A stretch of 64,000 bases of DNA from positions 1,054,001 to 1,118,000 of the forward strand of contig NZ_CP034726.1 of assembly GCF_004359375.1 (NCBI RefSeq). Reading direction: 5' to 3'. The first letter of the stretch is position 1, and every line of letters begins with the position of its first letter. Position numbers and translations under genes: made by a program. The notes under the pieces were generated by a model that saw nothing but the letters and a program-made list of their open reading frames with translations, had not been told where the DNA came from and searched no databases. Source of the DNA: Acetilactobacillus jinshanensis. GTDB lineage: Bacteria; Bacillota; Bacilli; Lactobacillales; Lactobacillaceae. Below are positions 26,575 to 33,004 of the stretch, in pieces.

Positions 26575-26901
26575 CTCCTGAAAGTTAGTTGCCTCCTATA
26601 CAATTACAATGAATAAACATTTAAGTGTGATAAGTAGTACGATCGCACCATGTGTGGATATTCTTTACGGAATTACTATGAATCGTTTTTAACTTCAATA
26701 ATTAATCTCGTTCAGAATTTAAGAAAGGGCGTCCAAGTAAGTTGGGCGCTCTTTTTTAGTTGGTTGATAAAATGGCGTTAATTTGCAAACATTATTTTAA
26801 TATTTCATAATATTATTAATATATTTTAAATAATTATCTGATATTTATATTTAATAGTTTATTATTATAAGTGTAAACAATATCACGAAAGGGAGATAAA
26901 A
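26575..26901 (+). other. 3' region of operon B and leader promoter region
   Basis: It holds the stop-codon hairpin, about 130 nt of untranslated RNA, the terminator at 26722-26757 and then a very AT-rich stretch in front of the leader peptide. A possible -10 (TATAAG) lies near 26874, without a good -35. Confidence 0.4.
26722..26757 (+). terminator. terminator of operon B
   Basis: AAAGGGCGTCCAA pairs with TTGGGCGCTCTTT (with G-U pairs), then a T-run. Confidence 0.75.
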
Positions 26902-26985
26902 ATGCTTAAACGAGTCAATGTTAACGTTGTCGTCTTAGTGCATACATTATTTCTAAAACGCTCGTGCGCTCAACAGCCTATTTAA
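26902..26985 (+). CDS. leader peptide of an attenuator, 27 aa
   Basis: The ATG follows AAAGGGAG by 8 nt. The peptide is MLKRVNVNVVVLVHTLFLK plus RSCAQQPI: six valines and two asparagines fall in codons 5-13, ahead of the first attenuator arm (26961-26967), which overlaps the end of the leader gene. This is the classic layout of an amino-acid-sensing leader. Confidence 0.6.
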   Translation: MLKRVNVNVVVLVHTLFLKRSCAQQPI

Positions 26986-27097
26986 GTATCTTTACATAAT
27001 CGTTCTGCACGAGTGATAACAATCGTGTGGAATCACATCATCGTTAATAAACTACGTATATAATGCCTCACGATTGTTATGAATTGTGAGGCTTTTT
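26961..27097 (+). promoter_or_regulatory. transcription attenuator with mutually exclusive stems
   Basis: Arm 1 CTCGTGC (26961-26967) pairs with arm 2 GCACGAG (27007-27013). Arm 2' ATAACAATCGTG (27016-27027) pairs perfectly with arm 3 CACGATTGTTAT (27069-27080). Arm 3' GCCTCAC (27065-27071) pairs with arm 4 GTGAGGC (27086-27092), followed by T5. So 1:2 and 3:4 (terminator) compete with 2:3 (antiterminator), as in trp-type attenuation. Ribosome stalling at the Val/Asn codons of the leader should favour read-through. Confidence 0.65.
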
Positions 27098-27119
27098 AAG
27101 TATCCACATACATAGTCAT

Positions 27120-27839
27120 ATGAGGCCTCGTATGACATCTTATAATGTTGATTATATTTATTTGGTTTTGAACAGAGAGGAACCTTTATATGTCAAAAGT
27201 TATGTCCCAAAGGTTAATGTCTCAAACGTAAATAATGTATCAAAATTCAATGTTGCTTCCATGCTGCACATGGTTAACCTGGTCAAGAATCTATCTAACA
27301 AGATGAATGTAGTTAGCGCCAACGTTAATTCTATCAAGCATAAAATTGACGTTAGTGATGTTAACGTCGTCCATGTTATGAACGTTGTTAGAAACTTAGA
27401 CGTTGTTAAGAACGTCGTAGCCGTTAAGGTCGTTCGTGCTCTTGAAAATGCCGTAGTTGCTAACAAAGCTGATGCTGTAAGCGTTAAGTTATTATCTAGC
27501 GTTGATCACGTTGCCGCTAATATGAATGATGTCCGTGTTAACTTAGTTAATATGGTATTAAGCGACGTCAAGATGATCAGTGCCGATGTTGACTCTGTTA
27601 ACTACGTTTATAATTCCAAGAGTGTTAACTTACGTGAAATCCGCAACATCAAGGTTAGCGTTGCTGCCATGAAGAGCGCTATTAAGAACATCAAAGTTAT
27701 CGTAAGTAACAGTGTTGTTGTTATGAACAGAATGTTAGATTACACCACCATGATTTTAGATAACCGTGGAGTATCTAAGAAGGTCGTTGATTTAGTTGAC
27801 CAGCTTCAGGTTAACATTGATCGTCGTGTTAATTATTAA
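27120..27839 (+). CDS. Val/Asn-rich helical protein of unknown function, about 200-239 aa
   Basis: Roughly a fifth of the residues are Val and many are Asn, in runs such as NVVHVMNVVRNLDVVKNVVAVKVV. Hydrophobic residues recur at helix spacing, so a long amphipathic helix bundle is likely. It has no signal peptide or membrane segment. Codon choice (GTT, AAC, CGT, TTA) resembles that of its neighbours. The start is unclear: ATGs at 27120 and 27132 lack a site, while AGAGAGGA (27174-27181) points to an ATG at 27190 that is out of frame and would join only if one base were missing near 27222-27228. It is controlled by the attenuator upstream and followed by tRNA-Val. Confidence 0.6.
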   Translation: MRPRMTSYNVDYIYLVLNREEPLYVKSYVPKVNVSNVNNVSKFNVASMLHMVNLVKNLSNKMNVVSANVNSIKHKIDVSDVNVVHVMNVVRNLDVVKNVVAVKVVRALENAVVANKADAVSVKLLSSVDHVAANMNDVRVNLVNMVLSDVKMISADVDSVNYVYNSKSVNLREIRNIKVSVAAMKSAIKNIKVIVSNSVVVMNRMLDYTTMILDNRGVSKKVVDLVDQLQVNIDRRVNY

Positions 27840-27861
27840 TTTTTTATTAGCTTCAATAGGC

Positions 27862-27888
27862 TTGATGCGTCAGTCATGTGTGTTATAA
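27862..27888 (+). promoter_or_regulatory. promoter of tRNA-Val
   Basis: TTGATG, 16-bp spacer, TATAAT, about 15 nt before the tRNA. Confidence 0.7.
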
Positions 27889-27900
27889 TTAGTGTGTCTT

Positions 27901-27973
27901 GGAGGATTAGCTCAGTTGGGAGAGCATCTGCCTTACAAGCAGGAGGTCATTGGTTCGAGCCCGATATCCTCCA
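27901..27973 (+). tRNA. tRNA-Val (UAC)
   Basis: Acceptor GGAGGAT / ATCCTCC with A73, D-arm AGCTCAGTTGGGAGAGC, anticodon loop CTTACAA with anticodon TAC and T-arm GGTTCGAGCC. It has its own promoter and lies 61 bp after the Val-rich gene. Confidence 0.96.
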
Positions 27974-28042
27974 TATTTTGTTATAACTTAAGCAATGCAT
28001 TATTAAAGGTTAGTCCCTTTGGTTATGCATTTAATCCATCAA

Positions 28043-28072
28043 AGAGAGCGCCTAAAACGACGCTCTTTTTTA
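28043..28072 (+). terminator. terminator after tRNA-Val
   Basis: AGAGCG pairs with CGCTCT around a 10-nt loop, then TTTTTT. Confidence 0.75.
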
Positions 28073-28118
28073 GTTTTATCAAATAATTTATAAAGTTAAG
28101 TATTACAATATAAAATAT

Positions 28119-28142
28119 GTTTATAAATCAATAATTATAAAC
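28119..28142. promoter_or_regulatory. inverted repeat upstream of the RNA candidate
   Basis: GTTTATAA (28119-28126) and TTATAAAC (28135-28142), 8 bp apart: a possible regulator site upstream of the transcript at 28180. Confidence 0.3.
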
Positions 28143-28179
28143 AAAATCAACACATATAACGAAATTATATATTATAATG

Positions 28180-28372
28180 TTTGGTGATGAGATATTGTGC
28201 AAACAATCACAAGTTGTCATCTTCATTAAATCTTCGTCCTAGTTATTTACCATGTCCTGAATTATTGTTTGTGCAATTCTCATTGCCAGCATAATGCTTT
28301 GGCGTAAATAAATATCTTCCACAAATTTATACCCCGATTAATGAGCGTCCGATTAATCATCGGGCGTTTTTA
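28180..28372 (+). ncRNA. candidate structured small RNA, about 190 nt
   Basis: TATAAT at 28173-28178 precedes a long imperfect hairpin. ATGAG (28187-28191) pairs with CTCAT (28279-28283), and ATTGTGCAAACAAT (28194-28207) pairs with ATTGTTTGTGCAAT (28264-28277) with two G-U pairs. A second hairpin, GCCAGC-ATAAT-GCTTTGGC, lies at 28285-28303, and a terminator (CGTCCGA / TCGGGCG plus T-run) ends at 28372. No reading frame is supported. Size and rod shape recall 6S RNA, but I see no sequence match and do not claim it. Confidence 0.5.
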
Positions 28373-28413
28373 TTGTGTGGGGTAAACATTTAACTTTTAA
28401 ATAGACCATACGA

Positions 28414-28442
28414 TTGACATAATTAGATACTTACGATATATT
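28414..28442 (+). promoter_or_regulatory. promoter of the antitoxin RNA
   Basis: Near-consensus TTGACA (28414-28419), 17-bp spacer, TATATT (28437-28442). Confidence 0.85.
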
Positions 28443-28448
28443 AAAAGT

Positions 28449-28513
28449 GCAGAGAGATTAGAACAAACGTGTGAATGTTTTTTACCTGTTGCCAATTGGT
28501 AACAGGTTTTTTT
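28449..28513 (+). ncRNA. antitoxin RNA of an Fst-type type I toxin-antitoxin system, about 65 nt
   Basis: The transcript starts about 7 nt after the -10 and ends at the perfect hairpin ACCTGTTGCCAA / TTGGTAACAGGT (28484-28507) plus T-run. Its first 32 nt are a near copy of the plus-strand sequence at 28630-28665, so it is complementary to the toxin mRNA start region. The ~65-nt length equals that of RNA II of the pAD1 par system. Confidence 0.75.
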
Positions 28514-28515
28514 AT

Positions 28516-28547
28516 CAAAAAAGGGCATGGATATTAACCACGCCCTT
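28516..28547 (-). terminator. terminator of the toxin mRNA
   Basis: On the minus strand, AAGGGCGTGG pairs with CCATGCCCTT, then a T6 run. It faces the antitoxin terminator. Confidence 0.75.
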
Positions 28548-28550
28548 AAG

Positions 28551-28670
28551 TTAATTCTTATGGTGGGAATGGCGCTTCATCCAATTAGTGATTATAAAAT
28601 ACGCTAAATTGGAAATTAAGCCCAAGACTGCAGAGAAAATTAGAACTATAAACGTATGAATGTTTATCAC
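28551..28670 (-). CDS. Fst/Ldr-like type I toxin, 36-39 aa membrane peptide
   Basis: Short peptide with one transmembrane helix (FIVLIFSAVLGLISNLAYF), then NWMKRHSHHKN. The W-x-KR charged tail after a single helix is the hallmark of the Fst family. The start is ambiguous: GTG at 28670 lies inside the AGAGGTG site itself, while that site is 6 nt from an in-frame ATT (28661). Its predicted mRNA runs from about 28710 to 28520, near the ~210 nt of RNA I in par. Such toxins disturb the membrane when the antitoxin RNA fades. Confidence 0.75.
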   Translation of the reverse strand: MINIHTFIVLIFSAVLGLISNLAYFIITNWMKRHSHHKN

Positions 28671-28763
28671 CTCTTTTGCTATCAAGTAGCTGGGACAAAA
28701 AGATGTAGCCTAACAAAATAATCTTATCATAATTAAAGATGATTGAATATCTGTTATTCTATA

Positions 28764-28850
28764 GGTGAACATCAAGACAGTTAATCACCGTGGCAAGTTG
28801 GTTACTTGCTGAAAGATTAAAGAATGGCGCTTTTAAGCATCTTTCTTTTT
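28764..28850 (+). ncRNA. candidate small RNA, about 87 nt, divergent from the toxin
   Basis: Three consecutive hairpins: GGTGA (28764) / TCACC (28785), GCAAGT (28793) / ACTTGC (28804) and a terminator GAAAGAT (28811) / ATCTTTC (28839) with T5. No reading frame. The promoter is weak (TATTCT near 28756). It could be a further regulator of the toxin locus or an independent RNA. Confidence 0.4.
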
Positions 28851-28867
28851 ACCATAAGAAATAAAAC

Positions 28868-28912
28868 AAAAAGAGATCCCTAAATAATTAATCATTTAAG
28901 GATCTCTTTTTA
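28868..28912. terminator. bidirectional terminator
   Basis: AAAAAGAGATCC pairs with GGATCTCTTTTT; inner TAAAT/ATTTA extends the stem. It ends the 28958 gene on the minus strand. Confidence 0.8.
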
Positions 28913-28957
28913 TAGTATTATGTATTCTTGATTACGGAATACTTGATTAATCAAAGA

Positions 28958-29314
28958 TTACTTTTTAGCGCTTTTTAAGTAGTCTTTGAGCTGACTTACG
29001 ATACTCTTACATACTTTGTCGATCTGTGGAGTATACGTGTTCATTGATGATGCGTATACAGCAAATGTATTAACGTAATTGATTAATGCATGAGCATAAT
29101 CAGGGGTATCTAAATCCTGACGATTGTTTAAGTCTAATTTGTTGTCCTTTTGAATAGCATCGTTAATATCGGCTAAATTAGTGATACCAGGGGTATCTAA
29201 ATGCTTTTGGTCACCAGCGCTGTTACTCTTGACGTAATCTTGGACCTTCATAACCTGATGAAGTACTTTAACTTCGGGTTTAGAGAACGTAGCCACGCTA
29301 CCAGAAATTTGCAT
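28958..29314 (-). CDS. hypothetical protein, 118 aa
   Basis: Unknown soluble protein. I moved the start to the ATG at 29314 (MQISGSVATF), 6 nt after AAGGAGGG; the frame extends to 29365 without a site. It lies 50 bp downstream of the pyruvate oxidase gene on the same strand and may be cotranscribed. A GGATTATAATCC palindrome at 29336-29347 could instead serve its own promoter. Confidence 0.6.
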   Translation of the reverse strand: MQISGSVATFSKPEVKVLHQVMKVQDYVKSNSAGDQKHLDTPGITNLADINDAIQKDNKLDLNNRQDLDTPDYAHALINYVNTFAVYASSMNTYTPQIDKVCKSIVSQLKDYLKSAKK

Positions 29315-29364
29315 ACAATTCCCTCCTTGTGGAAATGGATTATAATCCAATTCATATTTTCTCA

Positions 29365-31149
29365 CTAATGGCGCTGCTTCGCAACTTGTGCAAGTAATTC
29401 TGGCAGTGATTTCAGTGATTTCCCGTTATATTTAGCAAAAAATTGATGTAAATCAGATTGATTGTCACAGACTTCGATGAATTTACCGTTTTGTTTGTGG
29501 ATATGCAGTTTTTTCATCGGTAGGGCACGTTGATCAGATATGACAATGTTGAGTAGGATTGGCTGACCATTTTGGGTAACCCGTTTAGCAAGATCAAAGG
29601 TGTGAGCTAATTGACTAAATTGAGTTATCGTAATTGCTTTAACACCCATCCCTTTAGCAATCATTGCAAAATCTTGACCAGTTAATTTAACACCAAAATA
29701 TTTCATCGATAAATCAGCTTGCTGACTCTTGATGTAGCTAGTGGAATTATTAGACGTCACACCGTTAATGATTGGTAAATGGTATTTGCGTTCGGTAACT
29801 AAATCCTGCATGACCATCGAAAAGGCACCATCACCAGCAATACTAAAGACTTGTCGATGCGGATACGATAGTTTAGCGGCGATCGCACCAGGGATGCTGC
29901 ATCCCATCGTGGCAAAATGCGCTGAAAAGACGAGCTGATTATTAGTGCCCATTTTTAAATAGCGAAAACTGTTGACGGTATTGTCACCAATGTCGACTGA
30001 AAAGATCGTTTTATCATTCGCGATTCGGTTGATCTGATGATAGACCTGTGTGGGTAAAATTGGGTTAGTCTTTTTAATGGCTAGATGATGACGATATTGA
30101 TTTTCGTTTTGAATGTCCTTAATTACGGATGAATAGTAGAGTTGGTGAATAGTGTGAACGCTAGTCTTAAGGACAGCCTTGATGAATTCGGTTGGATCAG
30201 CCCAAATGCCTAAATCTAACGGATGATGATAACCGAGACAGTTTTGGCGTCGGTCAACCTGAATAAATTTAAAGGGATGCTTATCATAATAGCGATGTGA
30301 CAGGGCGAATTCACTTCCAAGACTGATTACCAAGTCGGTCGTGTCCATTAGCTCATTGGCAACTTTTGACGTGATTCGGTTGCCAGTCCCTAGATCAGTA
30401 ACTTCACCAGGAATTAATCCTTTTGCCGTACCATCGATCATGATTGGAATCTGTAATTGTTGTGATAATTTAACCAGTAACTTCCCACTGTCACCGATTT
30501 GTTTACCAACGTGAAAAACGGGGTGCTTCGCTTGTTTTACCATTTTCAAGAATTGATTAATGATTTGCGGAAATATTTTTGGATAACTTGGTTTAACAAT
30601 AGTATGCGGAGCTGAACTATATTTACGGTCGGGAATTTTAACGAAGCCTAAGTCGTTAGGGATGATCACTACAGCGACACTTTGATGTTGATAAGCTTCC
30701 CGGATTGCTCGGTCGACAACGTGGGGAAGACTCTGAGCGTTCATCACAATCCGGTCATAACAGGCCACATTACTGAAGATTGGAGCTTCCGGAAATTCTT
30801 GAAAATAATCGTAATTGAGATTATCGCTGTTGGCCTGGCCAACGATCGCTAATACTGGAACGTGATCTTCCTTTGCGTCGTATAAACCATTTAGCATATT
30901 AACGGCACCGGGACCAGCAGAGCCAAAAGCGACCCCGATGTGATGCGTTAATTTAGCCTGAGCTGAAGCCGCCAGGGCACCGACTTGTTCATGACGAACT
31001 TGAATGAAGTTGATGCGTTGATGTTCATAATTTAAAGCATTCATTAATGAATTTAGGGATCCGGCGGGATAACCAAAGAGGTCTTTAACGCGCCACGATT
31101 CCAAAACATGAAGCATGGCAACGTCTGCCGGAATCAGGTTTGTACTCAT
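29365..31149 (-). CDS. pox: pyruvate oxidase (ThDP/FAD enzyme)
   Basis: Converts pyruvate, phosphate and O2 to acetyl phosphate, CO2 and H2O2. The architecture is that of ThDP enzymes: the N-terminal Pyr domain has the cofactor-activating Glu in VRHEQVGALAA, the middle FAD-type domain has DGTAKGLIPG, and the C-terminal PP domain has the metal motif GDGAFSMVM...SNNS. I start at the ATG at 31149, 7 nt after GGGAGG; the frame runs 36 nt further. Acetolactate synthase-type activity cannot be fully excluded. IS copy 2 abuts the gene 38 bp upstream and has probably replaced part of its promoter. Confidence 0.85.
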   Translation of the reverse strand: MSTNLIPADVAMLHVLESWRVKDLFGYPAGSLNSLMNALNYEHQRINFIQVRHEQVGALAASAQAKLTHHIGVAFGSAGPGAVNMLNGLYDAKEDHVPVLAIVGQANSDNLNYDYFQEFPEAPIFSNVACYDRIVMNAQSLPHVVDRAIREAYQHQSVAVVIIPNDLGFVKIPDRKYSSAPHTIVKPSYPKIFPQIINQFLKMVKQAKHPVFHVGKQIGDSGKLLVKLSQQLQIPIMIDGTAKGLIPGEVTDLGTGNRITSKVANELMDTTDLVISLGSEFALSHRYYDKHPFKFIQVDRRQNCLGYHHPLDLGIWADPTEFIKAVLKTSVHTIHQLYYSSVIKDIQNENQYRHHLAIKKTNPILPTQVYHQINRIANDKTIFSVDIGDNTVNSFRYLKMGTNNQLVFSAHFATMGCSIPGAIAAKLSYPHRQVFSIAGDGAFSMVMQDLVTERKYHLPIINGVTSNNSTSYIKSQQADLSMKYFGVKLTGQDFAMIAKGMGVKAITITQFSQLAHTFDLAKRVTQNGQPILLNIVISDQRALPMKKLHIHKQNGKFIEVCDNQSDLHQFFAKYNGKSLKSLPELLAQVAKQRH

Positions 31150-31187
31150 ATCTTTTCCTCCCAATGTTATAATTACTGTTGTCAATT

Positions 31188-31390
31188 ATGAACTACTCGG
31201 TACTAAAGTACCGAGTTTCTAGCTTAGCACCTTACGTACCTGTTCTTGGGAACGCTCGTGCTTATTCAACACACAACTGTAGAGAAGTATCTTGAACAGA
31301 GGTAGAGTTGTTAGCCATGGCTTGTTCCAAGCCTAAATGCAGTATATTAATACTGGCATTCACATCTCTGTCTTGTTTAGTATGGCAATA
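31188..31390 (-). ncRNA. predicted omega RNA (reRNA) of TnpB copy 2
   Basis: By family rule the 3' end of tnpB plus the right end forms the scaffold, and the guide is the flanking DNA on the minus strand from 31187, starting AATTGACAACAGTAA. This is the pox 5' leader. Confidence 0.45.
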
Positions 31391-32407
31391 CTGGCAAACG
31401 AAGCTACGAATATCCAGTGGCTTTACGCCCGTGTTTTTACCACAAGTATGACAAATACGGCTAGTATCCTTAGGATTAACTAGCTCGAGATGCTTACCAT
31501 ACCATACACACTTATAGGCTAATAATGTCCTAAAGTGATACCACGAAGCACAGGCAATCGCCCGAGCTAGTCTATGATTATGTTGCATATTAGAGACTTT
31601 TAGGTCTTCGATTGCTATGAAATCATAATGCTTTACTAGCCATGTGGTTAGAATTTGTAGATAATTAATCCGTTGATTCTTTATATGACGGTTAATTTTA
31701 GCTACTTCACGCTTTGCTTTCTGATAGTTATGATATTCAACTAAAGTTTTGACGTGATGGTTAGGCATCTTCTTCTGGAGATGCTGATTATATCGAATAT
31801 CCTTAATGGCATCACGTCTACGCCTAGCTGATAGGATTTGCCATTTGTGCTTTCTAGCTTCATTTGCTTTATTGTAATATTTAAAGTTCCATTTCATATC
31901 AGTAGATAAGATAGCGAGGTTGCTTAATCCTACATCAATTCCAATTGCTTGATTCGTCTTCGGCAATGATACTTGGTTCTCGTATTCTACCGTAAGACTT
32001 GCGACGTAGTCTCCAGTGGAGTCATGTGTGACTGTGACCTGTTTAATCTTACCGACTAGTGGTTGATTGAAATGGACTTTCATATATCCTAACTTAGCCA
32101 ATTTTAATACGTGTGGCTTATTAATCTGTTTGGGAATACTGGTAGTCCGATAGGACTGCTTATAATATTTCTTAGACTTGAACTTTGGCGCTTTGGAACG
32201 GTGCTGAAACAGATTCTGATACGACTGGTACAAGATGCCTAGTTCACATTGAAGCGAACGGCTGTCAGCATAACTAAGCCACTTAGCTTTTTCAATCGCT
32301 AAGAAGTGGTTCCAGATGAACCGAATGTCTCCGAGCTGTTGGTTTAGCCACGTTTGTTGGTATTGATTAGGATACAACTTTGCTTTAATTCCTTTTGTAA
32401 TTAACAT
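31262..32407 (-). CDS. tnpB: TnpB with an internal 38-residue deletion, 381 aa
   Basis: Homolog of the copy 1 TnpB; RuvC residues (GIDVGL, AIEDLKV, DRDVNAS) and both CxxC pairs are intact. It lacks the basic segment at residues 43-80 of copy 1, with the junction at Lys-Trp in both, so the loss is in frame. That segment belongs to the N-terminal REC/wedge part that handles TAM and guide duplex, so nuclease activity may be reduced or altered. The start is the ATG at 32407 after GGAGGTG; a GTG 9 nt upstream lies inside that site. Confidence 0.9.
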   Translation of the reverse strand: MLITKGIKAKLYPNQYQQTWLNQQLGDIRFIWNHFLAIEKAKWLSYADSRSLQCELGILYQSYQNLFQHRSKAPKFKSKKYYKQSYRTTSIPKQINKPHVLKLAKLGYMKVHFNQPLVGKIKQVTVTHDSTGDYVASLTVEYENQVSLPKTNQAIGIDVGLSNLAILSTDMKWNFKYYNKANEARKHKWQILSARRRRDAIKDIRYNQHLQKKMPNHHVKTLVEYHNYQKAKREVAKINRHIKNQRINYLQILTTWLVKHYDFIAIEDLKVSNMQHNHRLARAIACASWYHFRTLLAYKCVWYGKHLELVNPKDTSRICHTCGKNTGVKPLDIRSFVCQYCHTKQDRDVNASINILHLGLEQAMANNSTSVQDTSLQLCVE

Positions 32408-32498
32408 TATTTTCACCTCCTTAATGCACTTATATTATATCACATATGACTGTTAATATATCAGATAGAATGCTATTATTACCAGTGTATAGGAGCTG

Positions 32499-32912
32499 AT
32501 GTATATGTTAGTTAAAAATCGTACTAATGTGCATAATCTCAATTACCATTTAGTTTGGATCACCAAATATCGTAAGATGGTATTTACTACTAAAGACCTA
32601 CAGCATGCTATGAAACGAATTATTAAGTTTATTGCTGATAATCATCACATCGTAATTCAAAAGATAGAGGTCTTACCAGACCATATTCATGTATTGGTCA
32701 GTTTTCCACCAGCTGATGCTATTTCATCTGTTATTAAAACTTTTAAAGGCTTATCCGCTAGGATATGGTTTCAGCAATTTCCAGAAACTAAGAAGAAGCT
32801 ATGGAGCGGTCATTTATGGTCACCTACATTTTATGCAGGTACCGTTGGTGACATGTCTAGAAAAATGATTGAGAAATATATTAACAATCAATTAATTAAC
32901 TATAAACGTTAA
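32499..32912 (+). CDS. tnpA: TnpA, Y1 HUH transposase, 137 aa
   Basis: Close homolog of the copy 1 transposase with His62-Ile-His64 and Tyr127 intact. AGGAG lies 3 nt from the first ATG and 9 nt from the second (two codons later), so translation may start at the second. Confidence 0.93.
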   Translation: MYMLVKNRTNVHNLNYHLVWITKYRKMVFTTKDLQHAMKRIIKFIADNHHIVIQKIEVLPDHIHVLVSFPPADAISSVIKTFKGLSARIWFQQFPETKKKLWSGHLWSPTFYAGTVGDMSRKMIEKYINNQLINYKR

Positions 32913-33004
32913 AAAGTTGTTGCTTAACGTTTATTTATCTCGGTATTGAAGTACCGAGTATTCTGAATTGCAACAGCAGAACTAGATAAAAAGGATGATC
33001 GTCA

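Larger units (their letters stand above)
28449..28665 (+). repeat. imperfect direct repeats linking antitoxin and toxin (28449-28480 and 28630-28665)
   Basis: Both contain GCAGAGA, then ATTAGAAC, then AAACGT-TGAATGTTT. They differ by a few substitutions and a three-base gap. In the plasmid par locus, equivalent repeats DRa and DRb give the antisense contact. Confidence 0.8.
31188..32985 (-). mobile_element. IS200/IS605-family insertion sequence, copy 2
   Basis: Same arrangement and end hairpins as copy 1 (right-end CTCGGTACTAAAGTACCGAG near 31196-31215). The left end again follows TTTAT (minus strand), and the right end again finishes TTCAT. It lies between pox and the 33005 gene. The two copies have diverged at many third positions, so they are not a recent duplication of each other. 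Confidence 0.88.

Noticed and set aside
27200-27466. 88-codon Thr/Leu-rich frame on the minus strand of the Val-rich gene
   Set aside because: It is a shadow caused by the GTT/AAC bias of the plus strand; it has no site and ends mid-gene.
28180-28372. Assignment of the structured RNA as 6S RNA
   Set aside because: Only length and rod shape agree; I see no conserved 6S sequence, and the ends of the molecule do not pair as 6S ends should.
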